Below are positions 16,993 through 25,346 of a stretch of DNA of 64,000 nt, piece after piece. The first letter of the stretch is position 1. Each line of letters begins with the position of its first letter. The DNA lies in contig NZ_BJEQ01000007.1 of NCBI RefSeq assembly GCF_005405585.1, forward strand, positions 62,001 through 126,000. The letters run 5' to 3'. The notes beneath the pieces were generated by a model. The model did not search any database, was not told the DNA's origin, and saw only the letters and a list, made by a program, of their open reading frames with translations. Source of the stretch: Agarivorans sp. Toyoura001 (GTDB lineage Bacteria > Pseudomonadota > Gammaproteobacteria > Enterobacterales > Celerinatantimonadaceae). The position numbers and the translations under genes were made by a program.

Positions 16993-18359
16993 TTGTTAGC
17001 GGTATTTGCTATAAATGTCTTAATACTGGCTAACATTTGCTGATAGTAAGGGTTGTAAGTAATCCGCTGTAAGCTTGGGTATTGAGCCAAGTTTGCTTCG
17101 GTTTTCTCACCTTTAACCACCTTGCTGCCTTGCTTACACTGTTGATAAAGGCTCAAATCGCTAAGGTAATGGCTGCAATTGCGGTAGTAACCTCGCTCTC
17201 CGTAATGCGGATTACTTGGCGCATTAATAGTGGCGGTGTGGGCCACGTGCTTAACTGCAGAGCAAGAAGCCGTGGTACATTGCGGTACTTCTACCAAAAT
17301 GGTTTTGGCCAACCCTGCGTCTAAACTTGATTCATCACCGTAATATACCAAGTGGTCAGCCTGATTCGGACGGTGCCACTGGCTAAGTATTTGTAAGCTA
17401 GCCTGAGTATTAATGGTTTGGTCGTGCTCGCTCACTACTAATAACATTGGCACTTCCGGTAAGTTGTCGGCCTTGCTAATACGCTTGCTAACTTGTTTCA
17501 TCAATGCGTTCACTTGCGCCCCTGCGTTATAAGGAAAGGACTCATATTTAGCAAAATCAACATCCCCTTCTTTATCTAACCAAGTGCTAAACCAATTCAC
17601 ATATTTTGCCATCCAAGCTAGGCCACTGCTGGCTTCAGAAGCGGGCGACCACAGCATCACACCTTGCACTTGTTCTGCACTATTGGGTTCAGTGATCAAG
17701 TGATTAAGAATCAGGGCCCCGCCCGTAGAAAAGCCTCCTAAATACACTTCTTGGTAATCTTTAAGAGTGCGTTGAATCGCGTAGTCGGTGGCTTGCTGCC
17801 ATTGCTGGTACTTTACTTTGACTAAATCAGAAGGCGCAGTACCGTGGCCCGGCAACAATAAGGTTCTTACATCAAAGCCCTGTTGGTAAAATTGTAACGC
17901 CAAGTCATGAAAGTGATAGGGGGAATCGGTTAAACCGTGGATCAGCAGAACGGCTTTATTGTTCTCGCCATGACGAAGTTCAAACGGCGCGATCAGTTGG
18001 ATAACTTTAGGTTTGCCTATCCATTGGTGCTGCTTAGCTAACAACTGGTAACTTTGAGTGGAAATAGGGCAGGCCATCATCGCGCGCGGGTTACGTTGGG
18101 CGATCAGTTTTTCGGCGTAGTCTAAGTAACGTTGATAGCTTTGATCCACTGAATAGCTAAAAGGCTTGGGTTTGGAGGCCAGCGCTTGGCGATAGGGCGC
18201 TTGTTCTATGTATTGCTCTATTAAGGTTTGCTGAGAGTGGATGTTTACGCAGTCTTCTTGAGCTATATTTGCATGCGCTAAAGTGCTGGTGAATAAGAGG
18301 CTAAGCACTAAACTTGCTTTGCCTAAGCGTTGCTGCAAAAGAGGTATTAAACACTGCAT
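16989..18359 (-). CDS. Exported alpha/beta hydrolase (lipase/esterase-like)
   Basis: A 456-residue protein with a signal peptide (hydrophobic residues about 14-28, cleavage after A-H-A). The hydrolase core has the oxyanion motif VLLIHGLTDSPYHFHDLA (from about 137), the LLLPGHGTAPSD loop and the nucleophile elbow G-F-S-T-G-G with Ser211. A candidate acid is the Asp in VVSEHDQTIN, and a candidate His lies in SNPHYGE. It resembles monoacylglycerol lipase/carboxylesterase-type serine hydrolases acting in the periplasm or outside the cell; the substrate is unknown. The SD is AAGGA. The last 4 bp overlap the diguanylate cyclase gene on the other strand, with no terminator between them. Confidence 0.85.
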   Translation of the reverse strand: MQCLIPLLQQRLGKASLVLSLLFTSTLAHANIAQEDCVNIHSQQTLIEQYIEQAPYRQALASKPKPFSYSVDQSYQRYLDYAEKLIAQRNPRAMMACPISTQSYQLLAKQHQWIGKPKVIQLIAPFELRHGENNKAVLLIHGLTDSPYHFHDLALQFYQQGFDVRTLLLPGHGTAPSDLVKVKYQQWQQATDYAIQRTLKDYQEVYLGGFSTGGALILNHLITEPNSAEQVQGVMLWSPASEASSGLAWMAKYVNWFSTWLDKEGDVDFAKYESFPYNAGAQVNALMKQVSKRISKADNLPEVPMLLVVSEHDQTINTQASLQILSQWHRPNQADHLVYYGDESSLDAGLAKTILVEVPQCTTASCSAVKHVAHTATINAPSNPHYGERGYYRNCSHYLSDLSLYQQCKQGSKVVKGEKTEANLAQYPSLQRITYNPYYQQMLASIKTFIANTANN

Positions 18360-18380
18360 GATTGTTCCTTAAAGTGGTGT

Positions 18381-18400
18381 CTTTACTCTGCTGAGTAAAG
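18381..18400 (-). promoter_or_regulatory. Perfect hairpin in the hydrolase leader
   Basis: CTTTACTC / GAGTAAAG with a 4-nt loop, 21 bp upstream of the hydrolase start and just after the HTH regulator gene. There is no T tract, so it may be an operator or leader hairpin more than a terminator. Confidence 0.4.
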
Positions 18401-18438
18401 AGAGTGTATGCGTTAAATATGTTTGTTATGCGTCTTGC

Positions 18439-19185
18439 TTAGGTGAGCTTAGTTTCTCTAGCAAGCTTCTCAAATATAGATATTTCCCAAGGGCGCAAGG
18501 CCAACAACAAACCTGTATGACGACGTTTTTCCAGCGGCAATGAGGCATCTTGCTGATTGAGCGCTGCCGCCTCTTTAGTGAGTTGATTAAGTTTACGACG
18601 GATGATTTCAATGGAGCTTTGAGAATAGTGGCCACGTAGGTAAAAGCGAAAGCTGTCTTCGCCACTAAATCGTGAATTCATAAACTCGGTGAGAACAATT
18701 TTTTCCATAAAACGCTCTAAAGGTCCGTTAGAAATCCACCTGAAATCTTGAGCAATAAGCAGTTTATAGGCGTTATTTGGCAGTAGTTGAATCATATTGA
18801 GTTTATCTAAGCGGGCCATTAAGCGAATGCACTCATGCTCGCTGATCTCATAACGCTGGATAATTTCTTTAAAGGTCCATGAGTCTCGTACACATACCGC
18901 GACTAAAAACAGCTTGTGGTCGTCTATTAGCTCCTGCTCTTGCTCGTGGCTTAAATGAGTGAGCTTTTCTTTCTCTTGGTCGGCCAGCAAAAATAAATCA
19001 ATCAGGTTGAGCTCTACAATGTGGCACATCTCTTCCAGTCGCTCTAGCGAAAAGCTATTGGTAGAGAACATTCGCTTAATGTTGGCTTCGCTCATATTAA
19101 GCCGCTGAGCGATGTCTTTATAGGTTAAACCTTGCTGGCGAAAAACTTGCTTCAGGGTGTCGCGGATCTGCTTTAACTGGCTCAT
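18439..19185 (-). CDS. HTH (Cro/XRE-type) transcriptional regulator
   Basis: A 248-residue DNA-binding protein. Residues about 5-62 form an XRE-like helix-turn-helix (LTYKDIAQRLNMSEANIKRMF, with SFSLERLEEMCHIVELNLIDLF as the last helix). The remaining 180 residues are a helical C-terminal domain that includes a second winged-helix-looking part (WTFKEIIQRYEISEHECIRL) and has no known ligand domain. I chose ATG 19185; a TTG three codons upstream is possible. It is divergent from the small exported protein genes, with two palindromes in the 113-bp gap. That suggests it controls that operon and itself. The HTH call is firm and the target is inferred. Confidence 0.82.
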   Translation of the reverse strand: MSQLKQIRDTLKQVFRQQGLTYKDIAQRLNMSEANIKRMFSTNSFSLERLEEMCHIVELNLIDLFLLADQEKEKLTHLSHEQEQELIDDHKLFLVAVCVRDSWTFKEIIQRYEISEHECIRLMARLDKLNMIQLLPNNAYKLLIAQDFRWISNGPLERFMEKIVLTEFMNSRFSGEDSFRFYLRGHYSQSSIEIIRRKLNQLTKEAAALNQQDASLPLEKRRHTGLLLALRPWEISIFEKLARETKLT

Positions 19186-19298
19186 GGTATACAAATACTA
19201 TACTTAGTGTTTATTCATAATAAACATAATACAAGGTCGTTTACACCCAAATCCCTGAACTTTATGGTTAATGCGAACTTAACCAAGAGGGAAATATT
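19186..19298. promoter_or_regulatory. Divergent promoter region with two palindromes
   Basis: TGTTTATT-CAT-AATAAACA (19208-19226) is a perfect 8-bp inverted repeat, fit for an HTH dimer. GGTTAA / TTAACC (19266-19271 with 19279-19284), extended by outer T/A, lies just before the SD of the plus-strand gene. A third near-palindrome, GTATAC-AAATA-CTATAC, sits next to the regulator start (19187-19203). Confidence 0.55.
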
Positions 19299-19604
19299 AT
19301 GAAATTATGGAAATCACTGTTCATCACATCTCTTACGCTTTCTTGCGTGAACGCAATGGCTGCAGGCTCTCTCGAAAACCTTGGTCAATCAGCACATCAT
19401 ATCTTCTTAGCTGGCTCTACTGGTCTTGTAGGAAGTGGCCAAGTGGCAGTTGCTGCGATAACTACACCAGTGATGTTAGCCAGTGGCAGCATCGCCGAAG
19501 TGAGCCGAGGGGTAGCTGGCGGTGCGCAACATATTGCTGAAAGTGCCGAGGTGCCAGTGCCTTTTGAAATTGGTGACGAAGTCATCATTGGTTCTACTCA
19601 CTAA
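19299..19604 (+). CDS. Small exported Gly/Ala/Ser-rich protein, paralogue 1
   Basis: A 101-residue protein of unknown function. The signal peptide is M-K-L-W-K-S-L-F-I-T-S-L-T-L-S with likely cleavage after A-M-A. The mature part has the segment LAGSTGLVGSGQVAVAAITT, followed by PVMLASGSI, and ends V-P-V-P-F-E-I-G-D-E-V-I-I-G-S-T-H. The next gene encodes a clear paralogue with the same signal start, the same L-A-G-S-T-G-L-x-G-S-G-Q-V-A-V core and the same PVPF-x-I-G ending. The low-complexity hydrophobic Gly/Ala core suggests membrane insertion or self-assembly, but no family is recognised. The SD GAGGG is present. It is the first gene of a putative operon divergent from an HTH regulator. Confidence 0.75.
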   Translation: MKLWKSLFITSLTLSCVNAMAAGSLENLGQSAHHIFLAGSTGLVGSGQVAVAAITTPVMLASGSIAEVSRGVAGGAQHIAESAEVPVPFEIGDEVIIGSTH

Positions 19605-19638
19605 TTCTCTCAATAACAAAAATAAAGGACTTATCATC

Positions 19639-20025
19639 ATGAAATTATGGAAATCATTATTAATCTCTTCGTTAGCACTTTCGAGCCTACATTTGTCTGC
19701 GACTGAGTCTGGTCAGCATGTTAATCAATCGGTAAAACACTCTGCTTTAGCGGGTTCAACAGGGCTTAAGGGGAGTGGCCAAGTAGCGGTAAGTGCGGTA
19801 ACTACTCCCGTTATCGTAGCTGGTGGTGCCAGCGCCAATGTTGGAACGGGTATTGGCAAGGGCGTTAAAGATAGCGGGCCTATCTCTGTTCCGGTAATGG
19901 TTCCTGCGGCCTCACTCGCAGTAGGCGGCAGCGCTGCAGCCACAAGTGCTCAAGGAGTCGCAGAGAAAGCCGGTGCACCTGTGCCTTTTAAGATTGGCGA
20001 GCAAATTTTAGTTGGCATTCATTAA
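19639..20025 (+). CDS. Small exported Gly/Ala/Ser-rich protein, paralogue 2
   Basis: A 128-residue paralogue of the preceding protein. It begins M-K-L-W-K-S-L-L-I-S-S-L-A-L-S (signal peptide), carries LAGSTGLKGSGQVAVSAVTT and ends P-V-P-F-K-I-G-E-Q-I-L-V-G-I-H. Compared with paralogue 1 it has an extra stretch of about 27 residues rich in Gly, Ala, Val and Pro in the middle (from about residue 60). I chose ATG 19639 behind AAAGGAC; the frame is open further upstream, but that part overlaps the previous gene and lacks a signal peptide. The two arose by tandem duplication. Function unknown. Confidence 0.75.
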   Translation: MKLWKSLLISSLALSSLHLSATESGQHVNQSVKHSALAGSTGLKGSGQVAVSAVTTPVIVAGGASANVGTGIGKGVKDSGPISVPVMVPAASLAVGGSAAATSAQGVAEKAGAPVPFKIGEQILVGIH

Positions 20026-20056
20026 TAAGCTAAGTCATCAAACAGGGAGTAACACC

Positions 20057-20860
20057 ATGAAAATATTAAAAGGATTAATCTTCGCGTCTATTACTTTGCT
20101 TAGCGCTACTTGTTACGCAGGCAGCGCCCCAGCTGAAGATGCCAAACACAAACCTGAGGCGATTGCCAAATTCTCTAAAGATGTAGAAAAGTATGCCGCC
20201 GCTCAGCGCGCCAATGTATTTATTATTGGCCGCGTAGGGCGGCCACAAAAAGACTTACCTAAAGGGATTCAATTTACCCATACCGCCTTAGCGGTTTACT
20301 CAAGCATCACTTTGGATTCGGGTGAAACCACTAATGGTTACGCTATTTACAATCTCTATCAAAACCAAGGTGATTTGGGCCATAGTAGTTTAGTCACCGA
20401 CCATCCTGTGGATTTTTTCTGGGGAGCGGATAGCTTAAAAGCCGGAATCATTATTCCTAAAAAAGACGTTCAAGCAGGGCTGTTGGCGTTGATTAACAAT
20501 GGCGGTAATCATGTGGTGCACAATGCCAACTATTCGGTGTTAGCTAACCCATATAATAGCCAATACCAAAATTGTACCGAGCATACTTTAGATATGCTAA
20601 ATGCGGCAATTTTTGATACTACCGACAAAGAAGAACTGAAATGGTTGGCAAAATCTGACTTTAATTCTCAACCAATTAAGATAAATCGCTTTAAGTTATT
20701 TATGGGAGGTTTATTCCTTGATGAAGTGACGACTAAAGACCACACTGGCAAGCCGCACACAGCCACTTTTACTAGCATTGCACGCTACTTAAAAGAGAAA
20801 GACCTCATTGAGCACTCGGTAGTGCTATACCAACACGATGCTTATAAACCTTTACTGTAA
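20057..20860 (+). CDS. DUF2145 protein, permuted papain-like fold, exported
   Basis: A 267-residue protein with a signal peptide (cleavage near C-Y-A-G, residues 19-22). It matches my picture of the DUF2145 family: VGRPQKDLPKGIQFTHTALA, INNGGNH, Y-S-V-L-A-N-P-Y-N-S-Q-Y-Q-N-C-T-E-H. The order His75 (F-T-H-T-A) then Cys173 (Q-N-C-T-E-H) is that of circularly permuted NlpC/P60 (LRAT-like) cysteine hydrolases, so a periplasmic amidase, peptidase or acyltransferase activity is possible. The family's function is unknown to me. ATG 20057 follows AGGGAG. It sits directly after the two small exported proteins, so these may be its partners or substrates (inference). Confidence 0.72.
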   Translation: MKILKGLIFASITLLSATCYAGSAPAEDAKHKPEAIAKFSKDVEKYAAAQRANVFIIGRVGRPQKDLPKGIQFTHTALAVYSSITLDSGETTNGYAIYNLYQNQGDLGHSSLVTDHPVDFFWGADSLKAGIIIPKKDVQAGLLALINNGGNHVVHNANYSVLANPYNSQYQNCTEHTLDMLNAAIFDTTDKEELKWLAKSDFNSQPIKINRFKLFMGGLFLDEVTTKDHTGKPHTATFTSIARYLKEKDLIEHSVVLYQHDAYKPLL

Positions 20861-20903
20861 TGTTGTTGATAAAAATTTTAATTAGCCAGTTAAGGAATAG
20901 CAT

Positions 20904-21437
20904 ATGAAACAATCGTTAAGTGATATAGAGTATATTAATCAGCAAGATAGCGGAACGTTTTACACAAACTTAAGGAATAAGACCGAGATGAAATCAGCAC
21001 AGTTACCTAAACCAACCTCAGCCTTTGTTGGCGCGTCATGGGCGGCTTTATTCTTAGGCGCAGGGGCTTACCTTATAGGCTTGTGGAATGCCGACATGCA
21101 ATTAAACGAAAAAGGCTATTATTTCACCTTATTACTATTTGGACTGTTCTCTTCGGTATCGCTACAAAAGTCTGTAAGAGACAAGTTAGAAGGGATCAAA
21201 GTAACCGCCATCTACTATGGTTTAAGCTGGTTTTCTTTGGCGGCTTCGGTTGGTTTGTTAGCGATAGGCTTATTTAATGCGACCTTAGCGTTAAGTGAAA
21301 AAGGATTCTATGCCATGGCTTTCAGTTTGTGTTTGTTTGCGGCTATCGCGGTACAAAAGAATACCCGTGATATGGCTTACTTTGAAGATGAAGACAGCGC
21401 GCCAAGCGTTGATAGCGAATCGACAGATGAGGCGTAA
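20904..21437 (+). CDS. yiaA: Inner membrane protein YiaA
   Basis: Up to 177 residues with four transmembrane helices in two YiaA/B two-helix repeats. The segments [32 protein letters not shown] and [18 protein letters not shown] are almost the same as E. coli YiaA ([46 protein letters not shown]). The role of YiaA is poorly known. Two starts are plausible: ATG 20904 has AAGGAATA at ideal spacing, whereas ATG 20988 gives a 149-residue protein nearer the E. coli length (145) and also has an AAGGAATA copy upstream. It follows the DUF2145 gene by 43 bp on the same strand. Confidence 0.9.
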   Translation: MKQSLSDIEYINQQDSGTFYTNLRNKTEMKSAQLPKPTSAFVGASWAALFLGAGAYLIGLWNADMQLNEKGYYFTLLLFGLFSSVSLQKSVRDKLEGIKVTAIYYGLSWFSLAASVGLLAIGLFNATLALSEKGFYAMAFSLCLFAAIAVQKNTRDMAYFEDEDSAPSVDSESTDEA

Positions 21438-21517
21438 ATAGGTTGCTAGCTAATAAGGTTATTATTGGCTAGCGTTAAACATTGCCATAAGGCTTTCAGT
21501 AAAAAGGATTTTAGCCG

Positions 21518-21964
21518 ATGTCAGTGACCATTGTTAAAGCAGGACTCGAGCAACTGGACGCAGTTGCTGAGCTTTTTAATCAATACCGAATGTTCTACCA
21601 GCAAGCCGACGATCTCGTGCTTGCCACGCATTTTATTAAACAGCGCATGCAAGCCCAGCAATCAACTATTTTACTCGCACAGTCTTTGCAGCAAGCGTTT
21701 GGTTTTACTCAGCTATACCCAAGCTTTTCATCAACCCAAGCGAAGCCGATATTGATACTTAACGATTTGTTCGTGAGTGAATCAGCACGTGGACAAGGTT
21801 TTGCTCGGCAATTAATGGATGCTGCCAAGCAACACGCTTTAGAGGTAGGCGCGGTGAGTATCGAGTTAGCCACTGCCCATAACAACCATAAGGCGCAAGC
21901 ATTGTATGAGAGTTTGGGTTATCAAAGAGACAGTGAATTCCTACATTATGAGCTGAATGTATAG
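21518..21964 (+). CDS. GNAT N-acetyltransferase
   Basis: A 148-residue GCN5-related acetyltransferase that transfers acetyl from acetyl-CoA to an unknown amine. The acetyl-CoA loop is V-S-E-S-A-R-G-Q-G-F-A-R-Q-L-M (motif A, R/Q-x-x-G-x-G/A), and ELATAHNNHKAQALYESLGY is the typical motif B ending. Single-domain and cytoplasmic. The next gene (DinB family) starts about 18 bp later, so the two are probably co-transcribed. Substrate unknown. Confidence 0.88.
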   Translation: MSVTIVKAGLEQLDAVAELFNQYRMFYQQADDLVLATHFIKQRMQAQQSTILLAQSLQQAFGFTQLYPSFSSTQAKPILILNDLFVSESARGQGFARQLMDAAKQHALEVGAVSIELATAHNNHKAQALYESLGYQRDSEFLHYELNV

Positions 21965-21982
21965 TTGCTGAAATAGAGAGTG

Positions 21983-22513
21983 ATGATGAAGCAAAGTTTT
22001 GAATTAATGGCGCGATATAATCAAATGATGAATCGCCAACTATACTACTGTGCTGCTCAGCTAAGTGATGAGCAACTAAAACGAGATAGGCAAGCGTTCT
22101 TCGGCTCTATCTTTGGCACCTTAAATCATATTCTGGTGGGAGATACTCTCTGGTTGCAGCGGTTTGCTGCTCACCCTAGCGGATTTAGTAGCCTGGATAA
22201 GGTTAAGGCTCTTGCCACTCCCAAGCAATTAGATGAGATTATTCATGATAATTTCGCTGCGCTAAGTGAGGCGAGAAATGCCATGGATGCTGCGATAGTA
22301 GAATTTAGCACGCAGCTAACAGAAAAAGACTTAAGCCAGCCGTTAAGCTACGTAAACAGTAAAGGTCTCTCTCAACAAAAACACTTTGGCTTGTTAGTGC
22401 AGCACTTTTTTAACCACCAAACTCATCATCGTGGCCAGCTGAGCACTTTACTGTCGCAATGCGGGCAGGATATAGGAGTAAGTGATTTGCTGGTGCATAT
22501 TCCCGAGCTATAA
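21983..22513 (+). CDS. DinB family protein (putative metal-dependent)
   Basis: A 176-residue four-helix-bundle protein of the DinB/YfiT superfamily. Its N-terminus is F-E-L-M-A-R-Y-N-Q-M-M-N-R-Q-L. The three-histidine metal site is seen as the His in GTLNHILVGDTLWLQRF and the HFFNHQTHHRGQ segment. Members are often thiol-S-transferases or damage-inducible proteins of unknown role. A GTG and two ATG codons overlap at the start (21980, 21983, 21986); the choice changes only the first residues. It is followed by a terminator shared with the convergent GH3 gene. Confidence 0.85.
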   Translation: MMKQSFELMARYNQMMNRQLYYCAAQLSDEQLKRDRQAFFGSIFGTLNHILVGDTLWLQRFAAHPSGFSSLDKVKALATPKQLDEIIHDNFAALSEARNAMDAAIVEFSTQLTEKDLSQPLSYVNSKGLSQQKHFGLLVQHFFNHQTHHRGQLSTLLSQCGQDIGVSDLLVHIPEL

Positions 22514-22514
22514 A

Positions 22515-22544
22515 AAAGCCCCTTAGCTAAACTTAAGAGGCTTT
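22515..22544. terminator. Terminator between DinB gene and GH3 gene
   Basis: AAAGCC-CCTTAG with CTTAAG-AGG-CTTT forms an imperfect stem (22515-22526 with 22532-22544), with A-rich DNA on the left and a short T run on the right. It serves the converging genes. Confidence 0.6.
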
Positions 22545-22564
22545 ATATGCTGGTTGTTACGCGC

Positions 22565-24784
22565 TTATTCCACGCGGAAGTTGGCGCTTAGTAAATCATC
22601 TGCTTTAGAGGATGCACCAACAAACACTTTAAACTCGCCCGGTTCTACTACCTTCTCTAACTTGGCATTGATTAAGGCTAAGTCACTATATGGCACGCTA
22701 AACTCAACTCGACGAGTCTCACCTGCGGCTAGTTCTACGCGTTCAAAACCACGTAACTGCAGCACCGGTACCGTGACTGAAGCAGCGCTATCGTGAATAT
22801 ATAACTGAGCAATCTCTAGCCCAGTACGTTGGCTTACATTACTAATGTTTACCGATACTATTAGGGCTTCGCCTTTGGCTAAGTCATCACTGGCAGGTAG
22901 TTGAGGATTAGCTACGCTTAAGTCGCTGTAGCTAAACTCACTATAACTTTTACCTTCGCCAAAGCTAAACAGTGGCAATGCTGGCATATCAATGTAGCGC
23001 TCTTGATTGTTGGTTCTTTCAGATAAACGCGCGTGCCAGCCTTCGTATTTGTTGTAGTAAACCGGCGATTGACCAACATGCTCTGGGAAACTAATGGTGA
23101 GTTTACCGCTAGGATTTAGCTCGCCAAACAGTAATTCGCTTAGTGCTTGGCCACCTTTAGCGCCTGGGTTAAAGGCGCAAACTACCGCGTCAGCATGTTG
23201 TTTTACCCAGCCAATAGTCAGTGGCTTAGAGGCCATAAATACCACGATTAACGGTTTACCGGTGGCTTTAACGGCTTCCAACATGGCTTGCTGATGACCA
23301 CTTAAATCTAAGTCCGCACGGTCGTGGAACTCACCATGTTGGCTTAAGGTATCTCCTACACAGGCAATAACTATGTCGCTGTTGCTAGCGGCGTCTGCAG
23401 CTGCCAGTATTTCTTCAAAGTCTGGTTCGGCTGGCGCAGCGCCGCGCACATAGTTTAATTCACAACGGCCTGCGTCAGCTTCAGCTTGTAAGCCTTGGCG
23501 TAGGGTAATGGCATCTTTTTGGTGGTAACTGTCATCAGCCGCGCCCGCTTGCATAGATCCAAACGACCAATCACCAAGTTGCGCTACCACGTCGTCTGCA
23601 TTGGCGCCACACAAAAGAATTTTAGGCTTACTGTCGCTTGATAACGGTAAAACACCCTCATTTTTTAGTAGTGTTAGAGATTGGCGGCTAGCTTCTAATG
23701 CTTCGTGCCAGTGAGCTGGGTTACCAAGAATTTGGTCTTTCTTGCTGAGATCGGTGTAGCGGTGTTCATCAAATAAACCGAGTTCAAATTTATACTTTAG
23801 AATGCGCGACACGGCGTCGTTGATAAAGGCGATATCTAGTTCGCCATCGGCCACTAAATCTATTGCGTGCTGGTAAAACGACGGGGTGGTCATGATCATG
23901 TCGTTACCCGATTCCACCGCAATTTTGGCTGCGTGGCGTAGGTCAACGGCTACCCGTTGTTTGTCGTGCAGTGAGCCAATATTGTCCCAGTCGGTAACAA
24001 TAAAACCGTCCATGCCCCATTGGTTTTTAGGCACTTCGCGAAGTAGCCAGCTATTGGCGCTACACGGCACGCCGTCAATGGCTTGGTAACCCACCATTAA
24101 CGTAGCAACCTTGGCTTCTTTCACGGCTTTTTCAAAGGGCGGCAAAAATAACGATAGCAACTTACGAGGTGAGACTTCCGCTTCATAAGCGTCGCGGCCA
24201 CCGGTGGCTTCGCCATAGGCAACGTAGTGTTTCGCACAGGCTAAAATAGTGTCGGTTGAGGCCAGTGTATCACCTTGATAACCGTATACTGCAGCGGCGG
24301 CGAGCTCGCCAATTAACCATGGATCTTCACCAAAGGTTTCGTTTACTCGGCCCCAGCGGCTATCACGCCCCACACAAAGCACTGGTGAAAAAGTCCAATG
24401 TAAACCGCAAGCTCGAGTTTCTACGGCAGTAACATGAGCCATGCTTTGGCTTAGTTGTTTGCTCCAAGCACTAGATAAAGCGAGTTGAGTTGGAAATACC
24501 GTACCGTTGTTCTCAAAGCAGTGACCATGGATAGCGTCGATACCAAAAATCAGTGGAATACCCAAGCGGGTTTTTTCTGCACGGGCCTGTAACTCTGCCA
24601 CCATGTTGCCAGTACAGTGCAAATAGCTACCGACATTCCAGTCTTCCAACTTACCCAAGTTCTCCGGCATGTTGGCCGGTAACTGCAGCATTTGCCCTAC
24701 TTTTTCTTCAACAGTCATTAGAGATAATAAATTCTCGACACGCTCAGCGGTGCTAAGAGACGGGTTAGTATACGGCTGCGACAT
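22565..24784 (-). CDS. GH3 beta-glucosidase / exo-glucanase, cytoplasmic
   Basis: A 739-residue glycoside hydrolase family 3 enzyme that removes beta-linked sugars from non-reducing ends. Domains: an N-terminal TIM barrel (about 1-340) with GIDAIHGH, GRDSRWGRVNETFGEDPWL, AKHYVAYGE and the nucleophile Asp in GFIVTDWDN; a C-terminal alpha/beta sandwich (about 370-570) with GEFHDRADLDLSGHQ near the usual acid/base loop; and an FN3-like end (about 625-739). No signal peptide is present, so it probably acts on imported beta-glucosides, unlike the secreted GH31 and GH13 enzymes of the window. The SD is AGAGGAA. No sugar transporter lies next to it. Confidence 0.92.
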   Translation of the reverse strand: MSQPYTNPSLSTAERVENLLSLMTVEEKVGQMLQLPANMPENLGKLEDWNVGSYLHCTGNMVAELQARAEKTRLGIPLIFGIDAIHGHCFENNGTVFPTQLALSSAWSKQLSQSMAHVTAVETRACGLHWTFSPVLCVGRDSRWGRVNETFGEDPWLIGELAAAAVYGYQGDTLASTDTILACAKHYVAYGEATGGRDAYEAEVSPRKLLSLFLPPFEKAVKEAKVATLMVGYQAIDGVPCSANSWLLREVPKNQWGMDGFIVTDWDNIGSLHDKQRVAVDLRHAAKIAVESGNDMIMTTPSFYQHAIDLVADGELDIAFINDAVSRILKYKFELGLFDEHRYTDLSKKDQILGNPAHWHEALEASRQSLTLLKNEGVLPLSSDSKPKILLCGANADDVVAQLGDWSFGSMQAGAADDSYHQKDAITLRQGLQAEADAGRCELNYVRGAAPAEPDFEEILAAADAASNSDIVIACVGDTLSQHGEFHDRADLDLSGHQQAMLEAVKATGKPLIVVFMASKPLTIGWVKQHADAVVCAFNPGAKGGQALSELLFGELNPSGKLTISFPEHVGQSPVYYNKYEGWHARLSERTNNQERYIDMPALPLFSFGEGKSYSEFSYSDLSVANPQLPASDDLAKGEALIVSVNISNVSQRTGLEIAQLYIHDSAASVTVPVLQLRGFERVELAAGETRRVEFSVPYSDLALINAKLEKVVEPGEFKVFVGASSKADDLLSANFRVE

Positions 24785-25346
24785 ACTGCAGTTCCTCTGG
24801 TTAACGAGTAGTGGAATTAATTGGATGCTAAGTAAGCCACTTTTACTGGCAACAACTTGCAGTGCAATCTTAATAATATGATGTCTATCTTAGATAAAAT
24901 TGAGCATGAAATAATTAAAAGTAAGCGGTTTCATGAGAGTTGCTCACACTTTTGCGCTCTAGCTAACGTTCAGGGATAAAAGAGAGTGCTATTTGGTAAA
25001 ATAAAAAGACCTCGAACATTGCTTAATTAGCAACAGCAAGCTGCTCACTCGCTCGTGAATAGGGGGGCTTAGCAAAGACTGTTTATTGCTAAGCTTCAGG
25101 TTGTTTTTGTATTCTAGGTATTACTAAAGGTAACGGTTTAATCCCTCGCGTTGAGTGGTTCTATCTGCTGAACATTAACTAATGAATTCATTAGCTTGGC
25201 AATACTCTAGCGCCAGTAAACCCATTATTTGTATGATGTTTTCTGTTTGAAGAATATCAAAATAGTTAACTCTTTCTTGTGATCCTATTTCTTAAAGCCC
25301 TCGTTTTAGTGCTGATACCACTACAGAGATACTTAAGGAAAAGAAC
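24785..25346. other. Long intergenic region between divergent GH3 and DUF4397 genes
   Basis: No gene is seen in these 562 AT-rich bases. An inverted repeat GCTTAGCAA / TTGCTAAGC (25067-25075 with 25086-25094, 10-nt loop) is followed by a T-rich tail, so a small transcript terminator is possible. A half-match to a LacI-type operator (GCGGTTTCA at 24925-24933) lies about 140 bp upstream of GH3. The SD AAGGAAAAG precedes the DUF4397 gene. Confidence 0.4.

Noticed and set aside
22565-24784. Secreted GH3 enzyme
   Set aside because: No signal peptide or lipobox at the start, so export was not claimed.
24920-24933. LacI-family operator upstream of the GH3 gene
   Set aside because: Only one half matches the TGAAACCGGTTTCA consensus (about three of six positions on the other side). 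No regulator gene is adjacent.
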